Below the pieces are notes generated by a model, which did not search any database, was not told the DNA's origin, and saw only the letters and a list, made by a program, of their open reading frames with translations. DNA of 55,604 nucleotides from Clostridia bacterium (GTDB lineage Bacteria > Bacillota > Clostridia > Oscillospirales > Acutalibacteraceae): the NCBI GenBank assembly GCA_017516485.1, contig JAFXCH010000003.1, positions 1 to 55,604 on the forward strand, written 5' to 3'. Below are positions 27,417-35,792 of the stretch, piece after piece (position 1 is the first letter of the stretch; each line of letters begins with the position of its first letter). The position numbers and the translations under genes were made by a program.

Positions 27417-28697
27417 TTATTTTAAGGCTGACAAAGCACGCTGACCGATATCGGTGCGCTTATGTACGCCGTCAAAATCAATAGTTTCAGTTGCGGCGTA
27501 GGCCTTATTCAATGCATTTTTAAGTGTCTCCGCCTTGGCGGTCACACCGAGCACTCTGCCGCCGTTGGTGAGAATTTTACCGTCCTCACGCTTTGTACCT
27601 GCGTGATAAACTGTTGCACCGTCGGTGTTGCCCTTTTCATCAAGTCCCTTAATCTCAATTCCTTTTTTGTAAGAGCCGGGATATCCGCCCGAGGCAAGAA
27701 TAACGCAGGCACAGGCTTCGTCGGAAAACTCTACGGAAACCGTGTCAAGCCTTTCATCGGCAACCGCTTCTATTACATCGATAAGCGGTGTTTTGAGAAG
27801 AGGCAGAACAACCTGAGTTTCAGGGTCGCCGAAGCGTGAATTATACTCAATAACCTTAGGTCCGTCGGGGGTCAGCATAAGGCCGAAATACAGACAGCCC
27901 TTGAAGGGACAGCCCTCAGCCTGCATAGCCTTTACTGTGGGGGCAAAAATCGTGTCCATACATATTTCTGCAATTTCGGCAGTATAAAACGGATTAGGGG
28001 CAACTGTACCCATACCGCCAGTGTTAAGGCCCTTATCACCGTCGAGCGCTCTCTTGTGGTCCATTGAAGAAACCATAGGAGCTACAGTTTTTCCGTCCGT
28101 AAATGCAAGCACGGAAACCTCGGGACCTGTCAGGAATTCTTCAACAACAATGTTATTACCCGAAGCACCGAAAACCTTGTCTTCCATTATTGACTTAACG
28201 GCATCAGCGGCTTCTGCCATATTTTCGGCAATAATTACACCTTTGCCGAGTGCAAGACCGTCCGCCTTGACAACGACGGGGAATTTGCCCTGCTGTTCAA
28301 TATATGAAATTGCCTTTTCGGCTTCGGAGAAAACCTTATACGAAGCGGTAGGAATACCGTATTTTTTCATAAGATTCTTTGAAAAAACCTTGCTGCTTTC
28401 AATTCTTGCGGCAGCAGCAGAGGGACCGAAGCATTTGAAGCCCTCTTTTTCAAAAGCGTCAACCATACCTGCGGCAAGCGGGTCATCGGGCGCAACAAAG
28501 ACAAAATCTGCCTTCTGCTCCTTTGCAAGAGCAATCATACCCTCAATATCCATAACAGATACGTTAAAGCACTCGGCATCAAAAGATATTCCGCCGTTAC
28601 CCGGTGCACATATTACGCTGTCAACTCTTTCGCTTTCAAGCAGTTTTTTTACGAGGGCGTGCTCTCTGCCGCCTGAGCCAATCATAAGAACTTTCAT
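27417..28697 (-). CDS. purD: Phosphoribosylamine-glycine ligase (GAR synthetase)
   Basis: Second step of de novo purine synthesis: ligates glycine to phosphoribosylamine with ATP. The 426-residue protein has the N-terminal MKVLMIGSGGREHALVKKL, the ATP-grasp core (PVVVKADGLALGKGVIIA), the signature RFGDPETQVVLPLL and the C-terminal RTDIGQRALSALK. It is separated from other pur genes here; the MacA-like gene starts 20 bases downstream, so purD is probably the first gene of an unusual three-gene transcript. The ATG follows AAAGGGGT. Confidence 0.96.
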   Translation of the reverse strand: MKVLMIGSGGREHALVKKLLESERVDSVICAPGNGGISFDAECFNVSVMDIEGMIALAKEQKADFVFVAPDDPLAAGMVDAFEKEGFKCFGPSAAAARIESSKVFSKNLMKKYGIPTASYKVFSEAEKAISYIEQQGKFPVVVKADGLALGKGVIIAENMAEAADAVKSIMEDKVFGASGNNIVVEEFLTGPEVSVLAFTDGKTVAPMVSSMDHKRALDGDKGLNTGGMGTVAPNPFYTAEIAEICMDTIFAPTVKAMQAEGCPFKGCLYFGLMLTPDGPKVIEYNSRFGDPETQVVLPLLKTPLIDVIEAVADERLDTVSVEFSDEACACVILASGGYPGSYKKGIEIKGLDEKGNTDGATVYHAGTKREDGKILTNGGRVLGVTAKAETLKNALNKAYAATETIDFDGVHKRTDIGQRALSALK

Positions 28698-28740
28698 ATT
28701 TAAACCCCTTTCGAATATATACGCATTTATTTATCAATGT

Positions 28741-28752
28741 ATTATAGCACAC
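28741..28752 (-). promoter_or_regulatory. Candidate extended -10 promoter of purD
   Basis: On the minus strand TGTGCTATAAT gives a consensus TATAAT (28746-28741) with an upstream TGn extension. The -35 region is weak. No PurR-type PurBox or purine riboswitch was recognised in the short leader. Confidence 0.4.
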
Positions 28753-28873
28753 AATTCAGTAAATATAAAGTAGTATGTAAAAATTTAATAAATTCACAAT
28801 ACCTGTGAAAAGTTATCATATTTTTTCGTAAAACATATACTGAATATCAGAGATACATTGAGGAGTGATTTTA

Positions 28874-29539
28874 TTGGACAGCTTTGATAAGCAGATTGAA
28901 AGATACAGACAGGAGCTCGTGAAATATGCAGAAAAACACGGAACGGTTTACTATGAAGACTGCGGTAATTCCGTTTTGCCCAAAAAAGAGGAAAAAACAA
29001 AAAAATACAACGCCGCCTATGTCAGCAACAGACCGATGCCGTATGAATACGACGGCAATGACAGCGTAACGACCTCGCCGTCAGGTTCATCCGTAATAGA
29101 AGAAAACGCTACCAACACACCTTTGTACGATAATATTGACGATTTCAGAGCAGACAATACAAAAAACGGCAAGCTGAGAGTGCAGGCATACGCCTCACAG
29201 CAGGTCTTTCCAATCCAGAACGCCAAGGTGACGGTTGAAAAGGATTTTCGCAACGGTAAATATCTTTTTAACGAAAGCTATACCGACATAGACGGTGTGG
29301 CACAGAACATCGTTCTGCCTGCAAAGGATAAACGCCTGTCACTTACGGCAAGCGGTGAAATTCCCTACACAACCTACAGAGTAACCGTTTCACATCCGCA
29401 GTTTGAAACACTTACCTTTGACAGAGTGCCTGTATTCGATTCAATAGAATCTATGCAGCCTGCCGCAATGGTACCTAAAAGCGACGCTTTAAATTCAAGG
29501 GTTATTGCGGACACCGATGCAGGAACGGTGAGGAGATAA
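28874..29539 (+). CDS. Hypothetical protein with carboxypeptidase-regulatory-like domain, spore-operon member
   Basis: A 221-residue protein without signal peptide or membrane helix. The start is a TTG at 28874, eight bases after the GGAG at 28862-28865; a GTG at 28865 lies inside the ribosome site. Residues 1-100 are polar and probably disordered (DSFDKQIERYRQELVKYAEK, then Ser/Thr/Asn-rich). Residues ~100-190 read as a beta-sandwich of the carboxypeptidase-regulatory-like type (GKLRVQAYASQQVFPIQNAK, FNESYTDIDGVAQNIVLPA, YRVTVSHPQFETLTFDRVPV). It is the first of three tightly packed genes with a SpoIID-like peptidoglycan protein and a SpoVAF-like protein, so a role in sporulation or the spore envelope is likely, but none is shown. 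Confidence 0.75.
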   Translation: MDSFDKQIERYRQELVKYAEKHGTVYYEDCGNSVLPKKEEKTKKYNAAYVSNRPMPYEYDGNDSVTTSPSGSSVIEENATNTPLYDNIDDFRADNTKNGKLRVQAYASQQVFPIQNAKVTVEKDFRNGKYLFNESYTDIDGVAQNIVLPAKDKRLSLTASGEIPYTTYRVTVSHPQFETLTFDRVPVFDSIESMQPAAMVPKSDALNSRVIADTDAGTVRR

Positions 29540-29542
29540 GCT

Positions 29543-30889
29543 ATGCCAAATCCAACCGTACCGGAAACAATAACCGTTCATCTCGGAGCACCCGATTCTG
29601 CGGCGCAAAACGTCACACTGCCGTTTGCCGAATACATCAAAAACGTTGCTTCAAGCGAAATATACCCTACCTGGCCCGAAAGTGCGCTGAGGGCAAACAT
29701 ATACGCAATAATTTCGTTTGCTCTCAACAGATATTACACCGAATTTTACAGAAGCCGCGGATATGATTTTGATATTACTTCATCAACGCAGTACGACCAG
29801 AAATTTATAAACAACCGGGAAATATTTGAAAATATCAGCCTTATTGTAGACGATATTTTCAACGATTACGTAACCAAAGGCAACCAGATTCAGCCTTATT
29901 TTACAACCTACTGCAACGGCACAACCGTCACCTGCGACGGCTTGTCCCAATGGGGCACGGTAAGCCTTGCCGAGCAAGGACTTGTTCCGTTTGAAATACT
30001 GCAGTACTATTACGGCGACGACATAAATATCGTTCAGAATGCACCAATCAGCGCAAACGTACAATCTTACCCCGGTATCATACTCCGCTTAGGCTCATCA
30101 AGCGAAGATGTGCGAACGATACAAAGACAGCTAAACAGAATAGCATCAAACTACCCCTCAATCCCGAGAATTCCGCAAATCAACGGCATATACGATGAAA
30201 CAACGAGACGTGCGGTTGAACAGTTCCAGCGAATATTCAACCTTACACCTGACGGCCAGGTCGGCAAAGCCACTTGGTATAAAATAAAACAGATTTACAA
30301 CGGTGTAAAAAAGCTGTCCGAGCTTTATTCGGAGGGTATAACAATCAGCGAGGCACAAAGACAGTATCGAAAGGTGCTTCAAAGCGGTGACACGGGTACG
30401 GATATTGCAACCTTGCAGTATTATCTGGATTTTCTTGCCTCGTTCTATGATACCCTGCCGGATATTACCGTTGACGGAATTTTCGGAAACGAAACGCTGA
30501 ATGCCGTGCTCGCTTTCCAAAGACAGTTCGGCTTACCGCAGGACGGAATCGTGGGCAGAGGAACGTGGTACGCAATACAGGATGCATACGATGCCGTGCT
30601 TCGTTCACTTCCTGCTGAGTACACAAGCTACTCATCTTTTTTATATCCGGGCTATTTGATTACTACCGGTGCAACGGGAAAGGTTGTGGAACAGCTACAG
30701 ACGTTTATTAATACCATTGCAAGAAATGACCCGACAGTACCGAGCGTTACGGTTGACGGGGTTTACGGCCCTGCAACACAAAACGCCGTAAGGGTGTTGC
30801 AAAGGATTAACGGTCTGCCCGAAAACGGTGCTGTAGGTCCGCTGACGTGGAACGAGATAATAAATACCTACAACGAATACAGGGAATAA
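29543..30889 (+). CDS. SpoIID-like protein with three peptidoglycan-binding domains
   Basis: A 448-residue protein. Residues ~24-160 resemble SpoIID/LytB lytic-transglycosylase domains: LPFAEYIKNVASSEIYPTWP carries the catalytic-type glutamate (E39), followed by LRANIYAIISFALN, two cysteines at 124 and 131 and GLSQWGTVSLAEQG, which matches the SpoIID MSQYGA block. Three PG_binding_1 repeats follow (~175-250, 270-345, 365-445), each with an LxxLGSSSEDVxxxQxxL-type start and a DGIFGNET-like turn. There is no signal peptide or membrane helix, odd for a wall enzyme. The ATG follows GGTGAGGAG. It is co-transcribed with its neighbours and likely acts on spore peptidoglycan. Confidence 0.82.
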   Translation: MPNPTVPETITVHLGAPDSAAQNVTLPFAEYIKNVASSEIYPTWPESALRANIYAIISFALNRYYTEFYRSRGYDFDITSSTQYDQKFINNREIFENISLIVDDIFNDYVTKGNQIQPYFTTYCNGTTVTCDGLSQWGTVSLAEQGLVPFEILQYYYGDDINIVQNAPISANVQSYPGIILRLGSSSEDVRTIQRQLNRIASNYPSIPRIPQINGIYDETTRRAVEQFQRIFNLTPDGQVGKATWYKIKQIYNGVKKLSELYSEGITISEAQRQYRKVLQSGDTGTDIATLQYYLDFLASFYDTLPDITVDGIFGNETLNAVLAFQRQFGLPQDGIVGRGTWYAIQDAYDAVLRSLPAEYTSYSSFLYPGYLITTGATGKVVEQLQTFINTIARNDPTVPSVTVDGVYGPATQNAVRVLQRINGLPENGAVGPLTWNEIINTYNEYRE

Positions 30890-30893
30890 TTCG

Positions 30894-32363
30894 GTGCTTT
30901 TGCGGCAGAATTTAATTAAAAGATGTACGGAAGTGATAATTTTGCCGCAGGATTTTTCCAAGGATTTTAAAAGCAATATCGAGCTTATTGACAGCAGACT
31001 CAGAGTAAACGAGAGCTTTGATATAGTATGCCGAAACTTTGAATTTGCACAGAGAAAAGCAAAGCTGTATTTTGTTGACGGCCTCGTAAAGGACGATTCA
31101 ATGGTCAAGGTTATTCAGGGTGTTCAGGCAATTACCGAAGATAAGCTCAAGAACGCACCGACAGCGAGAAACTTCGTAAATCAGTTTATCAGCTATATTG
31201 AAACCGATGTAACGGGCAGCATAGATGTTGTAACAACAATGGTACTTTCGGGCGCTCTGTGCATAATGATTGAAGGCTACGAGCAGGCAATAATCATCGA
31301 TGCAAGAACTTATCCCGTAAGAAGTGTCGGCGAACCCGAAAACGACAAGGTGCTCCGCGGTGCACACGACGGCTTTACGGAAACAATGATATTCAACACG
31401 GCTTTGCTAAGGCGAAGAATGAGAAATCCGCAGCTTACCGTAAAATACAAAAACGTGGGTACGCTTTCACACACCGACCTTGTTATATGTTATCTTGATG
31501 ATAAGGTTGATAAAAAAGCGTTAAAGTCAATTGAAGAAAAAATTGACAGAGTAAAAATCAAAAACCTGCCTATGGGTCAGGCTTCGCTTGCGGAAGCTCT
31601 GCTGAAAAAGCAGCATTTTAATCCTTTTCCGAAAATAAGGTACACGGAAAGACCGGATGCCGCAGCAGCAAGCATAAACGAGGGCAGTATTGTAATAATG
31701 GTTGATAATTCGCCGTCGGCAATGATAGTACCTACGGGAATATTCGATTTTCTTCAGGACTCCAACGACTATTATTTTCCTGCCCTGATAGGCTCATATC
31801 TGCGTATTATCCGTATGCTGATTTTTGCTCTGACACTACTTCTGACACCCGTTTGGCTGCTTCTTATTCAAAACGAGAGTATCATACCGCCTTGGCTTGA
31901 ATTCATCAAAATTCAGGACGAATACCTTATTCCGCCGTTCGCACAGCTGCTGATTGTTGAAATAATTATCGACGCATTAAAGCTGGCTTCGCTTAATACT
32001 CCGTCAGCATTAAGCAATTCACTGAGTATAGTCGGTGCACTTGTACTGGGCGAATTTGCCGTACAGTCGGGTTGGCTTTCTTCGGAGGTTGTGCTGTATA
32101 TGGCATTCGTCGGTATAACCAATTTTACACAGCCGAGCTACGAATTGGGCTACGCCTTCAAGCTTTGCAGAATGATGATGATAGTTCTTATTGCGCTTTT
32201 CAACCTTTGGGGCTTTATAGCAGGTTTGCTGATAACAACTGCGCTTATAGCGTTCAATTCAACCGTTACCGGCCGATGCTACCTTTATCCGCTCATTCCG
32301 TTTGATTGGCAGAAACTTTCGGGTCTGCTGATAAGAAAAAGGCTTAACGATAAAAACAACTGA
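30894..32363 (+). CDS. spoVAF: SpoVAF-like spore germination protein (GerA family)
   Basis: Inner spore membrane protein of the GerA family, closest in pattern to SpoVAF, whose homologues contribute to ion release in germination. The 489-residue product starts at a GTG (30894) eight bases after AGGGA. The N-terminal soluble half has PENDKVLRGAHDGFTETMIF and LLRRRMRNPQLTVKY; the membrane half has NTPSALSNSLSIVGALVLGE and NFTQPSYELGYAFKLCR, a block resembling the PSYEL segment of SpoVAF. About five helices are visible. No GerB or GerC partner is adjacent, and no other spoVA genes are in view, so it is an orphan of this kind. A terminator follows. Confidence 0.8.
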   Translation: MLLRQNLIKRCTEVIILPQDFSKDFKSNIELIDSRLRVNESFDIVCRNFEFAQRKAKLYFVDGLVKDDSMVKVIQGVQAITEDKLKNAPTARNFVNQFISYIETDVTGSIDVVTTMVLSGALCIMIEGYEQAIIIDARTYPVRSVGEPENDKVLRGAHDGFTETMIFNTALLRRRMRNPQLTVKYKNVGTLSHTDLVICYLDDKVDKKALKSIEEKIDRVKIKNLPMGQASLAEALLKKQHFNPFPKIRYTERPDAAAASINEGSIVIMVDNSPSAMIVPTGIFDFLQDSNDYYFPALIGSYLRIIRMLIFALTLLLTPVWLLLIQNESIIPPWLEFIKIQDEYLIPPFAQLLIVEIIIDALKLASLNTPSALSNSLSIVGALVLGEFAVQSGWLSSEVVLYMAFVGITNFTQPSYELGYAFKLCRMMMIVLIALFNLWGFIAGLLITTALIAFNSTVTGRCYLYPLIPFDWQKLSGLLIRKRLNDKNN

Positions 32364-32380
32364 TTTTACTCGACACCTCA

Positions 32381-32405
32381 ACCGTCCTTCGGGGCGGTAT
32401 TTTTA
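32381..32405 (+). terminator. Rho-independent terminator of the spore operon
   Basis: ACCGTCC and GGGCGGT form a seven-base-pair stem (one G-T pair) with a TTCG tetraloop, followed by ATTTTTATAA. Confidence 0.85.
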
Positions 32406-32414
32406 TAAATTTTA

Positions 32415-32443
32415 TTGATTTTGAAAATAGTTTTTGATATTAT
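32415..32443 (+). promoter_or_regulatory. Candidate promoter of the GH27 operon
   Basis: TTGATT at 32415-32420 and TATTAT at 32438-32443 are 17 bases apart, upstream of the GGAGG ribosome site of the GH27 gene. Confidence 0.5.
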
Positions 32444-32478
32444 TAAATTGTATTTCAGTAATTATACGGAGGTTTATT

Positions 32479-34203
32479 ATGCTTAAAAGTTTATTCAAGG
32501 CTACCGCAGCAGCGGCGGCAGCAACGGGTATTGCCCTTTCGCTCAACAATAAGACGGTTTCCGCTTCTGCAGCTGCGGCAAGAGCAGTCAATGCCGCCAA
32601 GGTAACAAAGAAAAGCGAAAAGAGTTATGACAACGGTGTTGCACTTACACCGCCTATGGGCTGGTCAAGCTGGAACACCTTCCGCAGAAACATAAACGAA
32701 AAGCTAATTCTTGAGGTTGCAACCGCAATGGCAAACAGCGGCCTTAAAGAAGCGGGCTATCAGTACATCAATCTTGATGACTGCTGGCAGTCATCGGCAA
32801 GAGATGAAAACGGCAGGTTCGTTGCAGACTACGCCACCTTCCCTCGCGGAATAAAACCGCTTGTTGATGAAATTAACGAAATGGGGCTCAAGGTCGGTAT
32901 CTATTCCTCCAACGGTACTCACACCTGTGAGGACCTTCCCGCTTCTCTCGGCTTTGAATCGGTTGATGCCGACACATTTGCAGAATGGGGTATTGAATAC
33001 TTCAAGTACGATTTCTGCCACAACAAGCCTACATCCACCTCAGCGCCCAACATTGAAAGAATGGTTGTCAGCGACGTTAACGGTAACGACCTGCTGACCT
33101 TTGAGGCCGCTGATGCTGAGCTTACGGGTCACGCAAGAATTGCCAAGGACACACGCTTCCCCGGTGAATATATCACGGGTCTTGGCGGAAATATCGGTAC
33201 AGCTTCCTTTAACGGTATAAATGTCGAGGAAGACGGCGAATATGTACTGAGCTTTACCCTCAGAAAAAGAGGTAACTATTATAAATATGCCCGTATAATT
33301 GTTAACGGTACGGATGAATACGAAATCACCACGGCACCCACAATGGCACAAAGTGCCGAAGGCAGAGCACAGGTGCTCGTTAAGCTCAACTCCGGTGCAA
33401 ACAGCGTTAAGATTTTCAACCCCTTTGCCTCGCGTATGGATGCGGCGGCACATCAGTATACAAAAATGGGTCTTGAGCTCAAGCGTGCAACAAAGGAATT
33501 TGCCGAAAGAATGGGTACAGAAGAAAAGCCCATCTGTTACTCAATATGCGAATGGGGTCTCAACAGACCGTGGAACTGGGGTAAGGAAGCAGGAAACCTC
33601 TGGCGCACGACAATGGATATTAAGGCAAACTGGGCATCTATCGTTTCAATTTACGAGCAGAATGTCCGTCTTGCAAAGCACGCAGGTCCCGGCGGCTGGA
33701 ACGACCCCGATATGCTTGAGGTCGGCAACGGCAGCCTTTCTATGGACGAAAACAGAGCACATTTCACACTTTGGTGTATGATGGCGGCTCCCCTTATACT
33801 CGGTAACGATATCCGCCGTTTCCTCAACGAAGACGGCACAGCTAAAGAAGAAGATGCAATCCTCAAAATTCTTACAAACAAGGATTTAATTGCAATTGAC
33901 CAGGATTCTCTCGGTGTTCAGTGCGTAAGACACAGCACAAATATCAAGGTTGATATTCTCGTCAAGCCCCTTTCCGACGGCACAACGGCTGTTTGCTTCT
34001 TCAACAAATTCGGCGAGGCAATTGAAGAAGAGCTCAACATTAAAGAAATCATCGGCAAGGCATACTCTAACCTGCCCGACGCTGAATACTACGAATGCAA
34101 AGAGCTTTGGACGGGCGAAGAATTTGATACAGACGACGAAATTGAAACCTATATAGCTCCCCACTCAGTAAAGATTTACAAAGTTACAGCAAAAGAGGAC
34201 TAA
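32479..34203 (+). CDS. Secreted alpha-galactosidase, GH27, with inserted CBM-like domain
   Basis: Exported retaining alpha-galactosidase, 574 residues. The ATG at 32479 lies six bases after GGAGG. Residues 1-35 form a signal peptide with a long alanine-rich core. The GH27 barrel starts at LTPPMGWSSWNTF (~56-68), with YQYINLDDCW at 94-103, the nucleophile in YFKYDFC (D178), and the acid/base aspartate in NLWRTTMDI (D380), followed by GPGGWNDPDM. Between the nucleophile strand and PICYSICEWG (351-359) lies an extra segment (~195-340) that looks like a CBM35/CBM6-type beta-sandwich (LLTFEAADAELTG, YVLSFTLRKRGN, ARIIVNGTDEYE). Such an insert is not part of the usual GH27 barrel. It heads an operon with a phosphoesterase and an IMPase-family gene. 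Confidence 0.92.
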   Translation: MLKSLFKATAAAAAATGIALSLNNKTVSASAAAARAVNAAKVTKKSEKSYDNGVALTPPMGWSSWNTFRRNINEKLILEVATAMANSGLKEAGYQYINLDDCWQSSARDENGRFVADYATFPRGIKPLVDEINEMGLKVGIYSSNGTHTCEDLPASLGFESVDADTFAEWGIEYFKYDFCHNKPTSTSAPNIERMVVSDVNGNDLLTFEAADAELTGHARIAKDTRFPGEYITGLGGNIGTASFNGINVEEDGEYVLSFTLRKRGNYYKYARIIVNGTDEYEITTAPTMAQSAEGRAQVLVKLNSGANSVKIFNPFASRMDAAAHQYTKMGLELKRATKEFAERMGTEEKPICYSICEWGLNRPWNWGKEAGNLWRTTMDIKANWASIVSIYEQNVRLAKHAGPGGWNDPDMLEVGNGSLSMDENRAHFTLWCMMAAPLILGNDIRRFLNEDGTAKEEDAILKILTNKDLIAIDQDSLGVQCVRHSTNIKVDILVKPLSDGTTAVCFFNKFGEAIEEELNIKEIIGKAYSNLPDAEYYECKELWTGEEFDTDDEIETYIAPHSVKIYKVTAKED

Positions 34204-34206
34204 GCT

Positions 34207-35787
34207 ATGGCTCCCCTTAAAATTTCCGTTATAACCGATACCCATTATTATTCGCCTGAAACCGGCACAACGGGCAAGGCATACGAAGCGGCGCTTATGC
34301 GCAGCCAGAAGCTTCTGGGAGGCAGCCGTGAGGTATTGCAGGCAGCCTTTGACAAAATAGCCGCTGATACATCAAGCGACATACTGCTGATTGCAGGTGA
34401 CGTTTCCAACGACGGCGAAAAGTGCGCTCACGAAGAATTCCGTGAAATGCTCCGTAAGCTTAAAGAAAAAGGCAAGCAGATTTTCGTAATTACCGCAACG
34501 CACGATTATAAAGAAAAATGTAAAAAATACGTCGGTGACAATATAGAAGAAATGCCGGGGCTTCTGCGTGAAGAGCTGTATGATTTTTACGCTGAATTTG
34601 GCCCCGAGCAGGCTGTTTCCTCGAAGCCCGAATATATGAGCTACGTCGTTCAGCTGCCGAATAACATCCGCCTTTTTGCAATTAACGACGATTGCGGTGT
34701 TGAAGGCGAAATGTATGAGTGGGTTAAAGAGCAGGTGGAGGATGCACGAAAAAACGGTCAGTTCATTCTTGCAATGACTCACCACCCGATAATTCCGCCG
34801 TCACCAATGTACGAGCTCATCGGCAAGGGCGATATGCACCGAAGCTACAAGGAAAGACGAAGAGATTACGCCGATATGGGTATTCAGTTTATGCTTACGG
34901 GGCACACTCACACCCACAACATAGGCAGAATATTTTCCGACAGAGGCAATGCTTTTTACGCAATAAGTACGGGCTCTACCTGCGGCTACCCTGCCCCGAT
35001 AAGAAAAATTGAAATTGACGCAGACAGCAAAACGGTTAACGTGACAACCGAAACTGTTGATAAAGCCGACATTGACACCAACGGCCTCACACTTAAAGAG
35101 CACCTTAAAAATCAGCTTATCGGCGTTATCGGCGATATGATTAAGGCGGCAGGAAGTGACATTGACACCTTCGCCTATATGGCTGTAGGTATAAGCATCA
35201 AGCCTAAAATCGTTTACCGCTTCGGCTGGATAATAAAGCCTATATTCAAATTTCTTAACAGCGTTAAATTTTCAACCTTTGCCGCCTGGACAAAAAAAGA
35301 AACAGGACTTAACAAGGAAGACATAGAATCAATAAAGAACGACAAGGTTATAGATTTTATAATCGGTCTTGTTTCAAATCTTTTTTCGGGCGAAAACAAT
35401 ATGGAGCTGACTGACCCTAAATGCAGGATTTACATAGGCTTTTTGAGAATTATTGACAGCATACTCTCAACGCTTCACGTTGATTTAGGCAAGCTGATAA
35501 AGGTTGCTCCTGATGCGGTTTCGCTGCTTGCACCGCTTGCCTTCAAAGGTGAATTTGATGCTTACAATACCGAATTGCCGGTTTTCGATTACGTTGAAGA
35601 AGGCTCAAAGCGTGAAGCACCCGAAGCCAAAGACCCGTTTGCCGAAATACCAAAGAGTAAAAAAGGTCCGGCAATTTTAGCAATAGGCATTATAAGCGTG
35701 ATAGCGTTTCTGCCGCTTATACTCCTGCTGTTGCTGTTCGGGTTTATAAACAATCAAATAAAATACGGTAAAAAGATAAAAGGATAA
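34207..35787 (+). CDS. Calcineurin-like metallophosphoesterase with C-terminal membrane anchor
   Basis: A 526-residue predicted phosphoesterase. The metal motifs are DTH (D11, H13), GDVSND (D65), THHP and GHTHTHN. The usual GNH(D/E) motif reads ATHD (T98-H99-D100), so the asparagine ligand that normally bridges metal and phosphate is replaced by threonine. There is no N-terminal signal peptide. A single strongly hydrophobic helix near the C-terminus (GPAILAIGIISVIAFLPLIL) followed by lysines suggests a tail anchor with the enzyme domain in the cytoplasm. It lies 3 bases after the GH27 gene and 5 bases before the IMPase-family gene. The substrate is unknown. Confidence 0.85.
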   Translation: MAPLKISVITDTHYYSPETGTTGKAYEAALMRSQKLLGGSREVLQAAFDKIAADTSSDILLIAGDVSNDGEKCAHEEFREMLRKLKEKGKQIFVITATHDYKEKCKKYVGDNIEEMPGLLREELYDFYAEFGPEQAVSSKPEYMSYVVQLPNNIRLFAINDDCGVEGEMYEWVKEQVEDARKNGQFILAMTHHPIIPPSPMYELIGKGDMHRSYKERRRDYADMGIQFMLTGHTHTHNIGRIFSDRGNAFYAISTGSTCGYPAPIRKIEIDADSKTVNVTTETVDKADIDTNGLTLKEHLKNQLIGVIGDMIKAAGSDIDTFAYMAVGISIKPKIVYRFGWIIKPIFKFLNSVKFSTFAAWTKKETGLNKEDIESIKNDKVIDFIIGLVSNLFSGENNMELTDPKCRIYIGFLRIIDSILSTLHVDLGKLIKVAPDAVSLLAPLAFKGEFDAYNTELPVFDYVEEGSKREAPEAKDPFAEIPKSKKGPAILAIGIISVIAFLPLILLLLLFGFINNQIKYGKKIKG

Positions 35788-35792
35788 AACTT

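Noticed and set aside
28021-28773. 250-codon open frame on the plus strand opposite purD
   Set aside because: It overlaps a complete purD in antisense, is low-complexity (Ser/Ala-rich) and has no ribosome site.
28801-28845. Possible sporulation sigma-E or sigma-G promoter before the spore operon (TCATATT and CATATACT)
   Set aside because: The two boxes resemble the sigma-E consensus, but the gap of 11 bases is about three short, so I do not list it as a feature.
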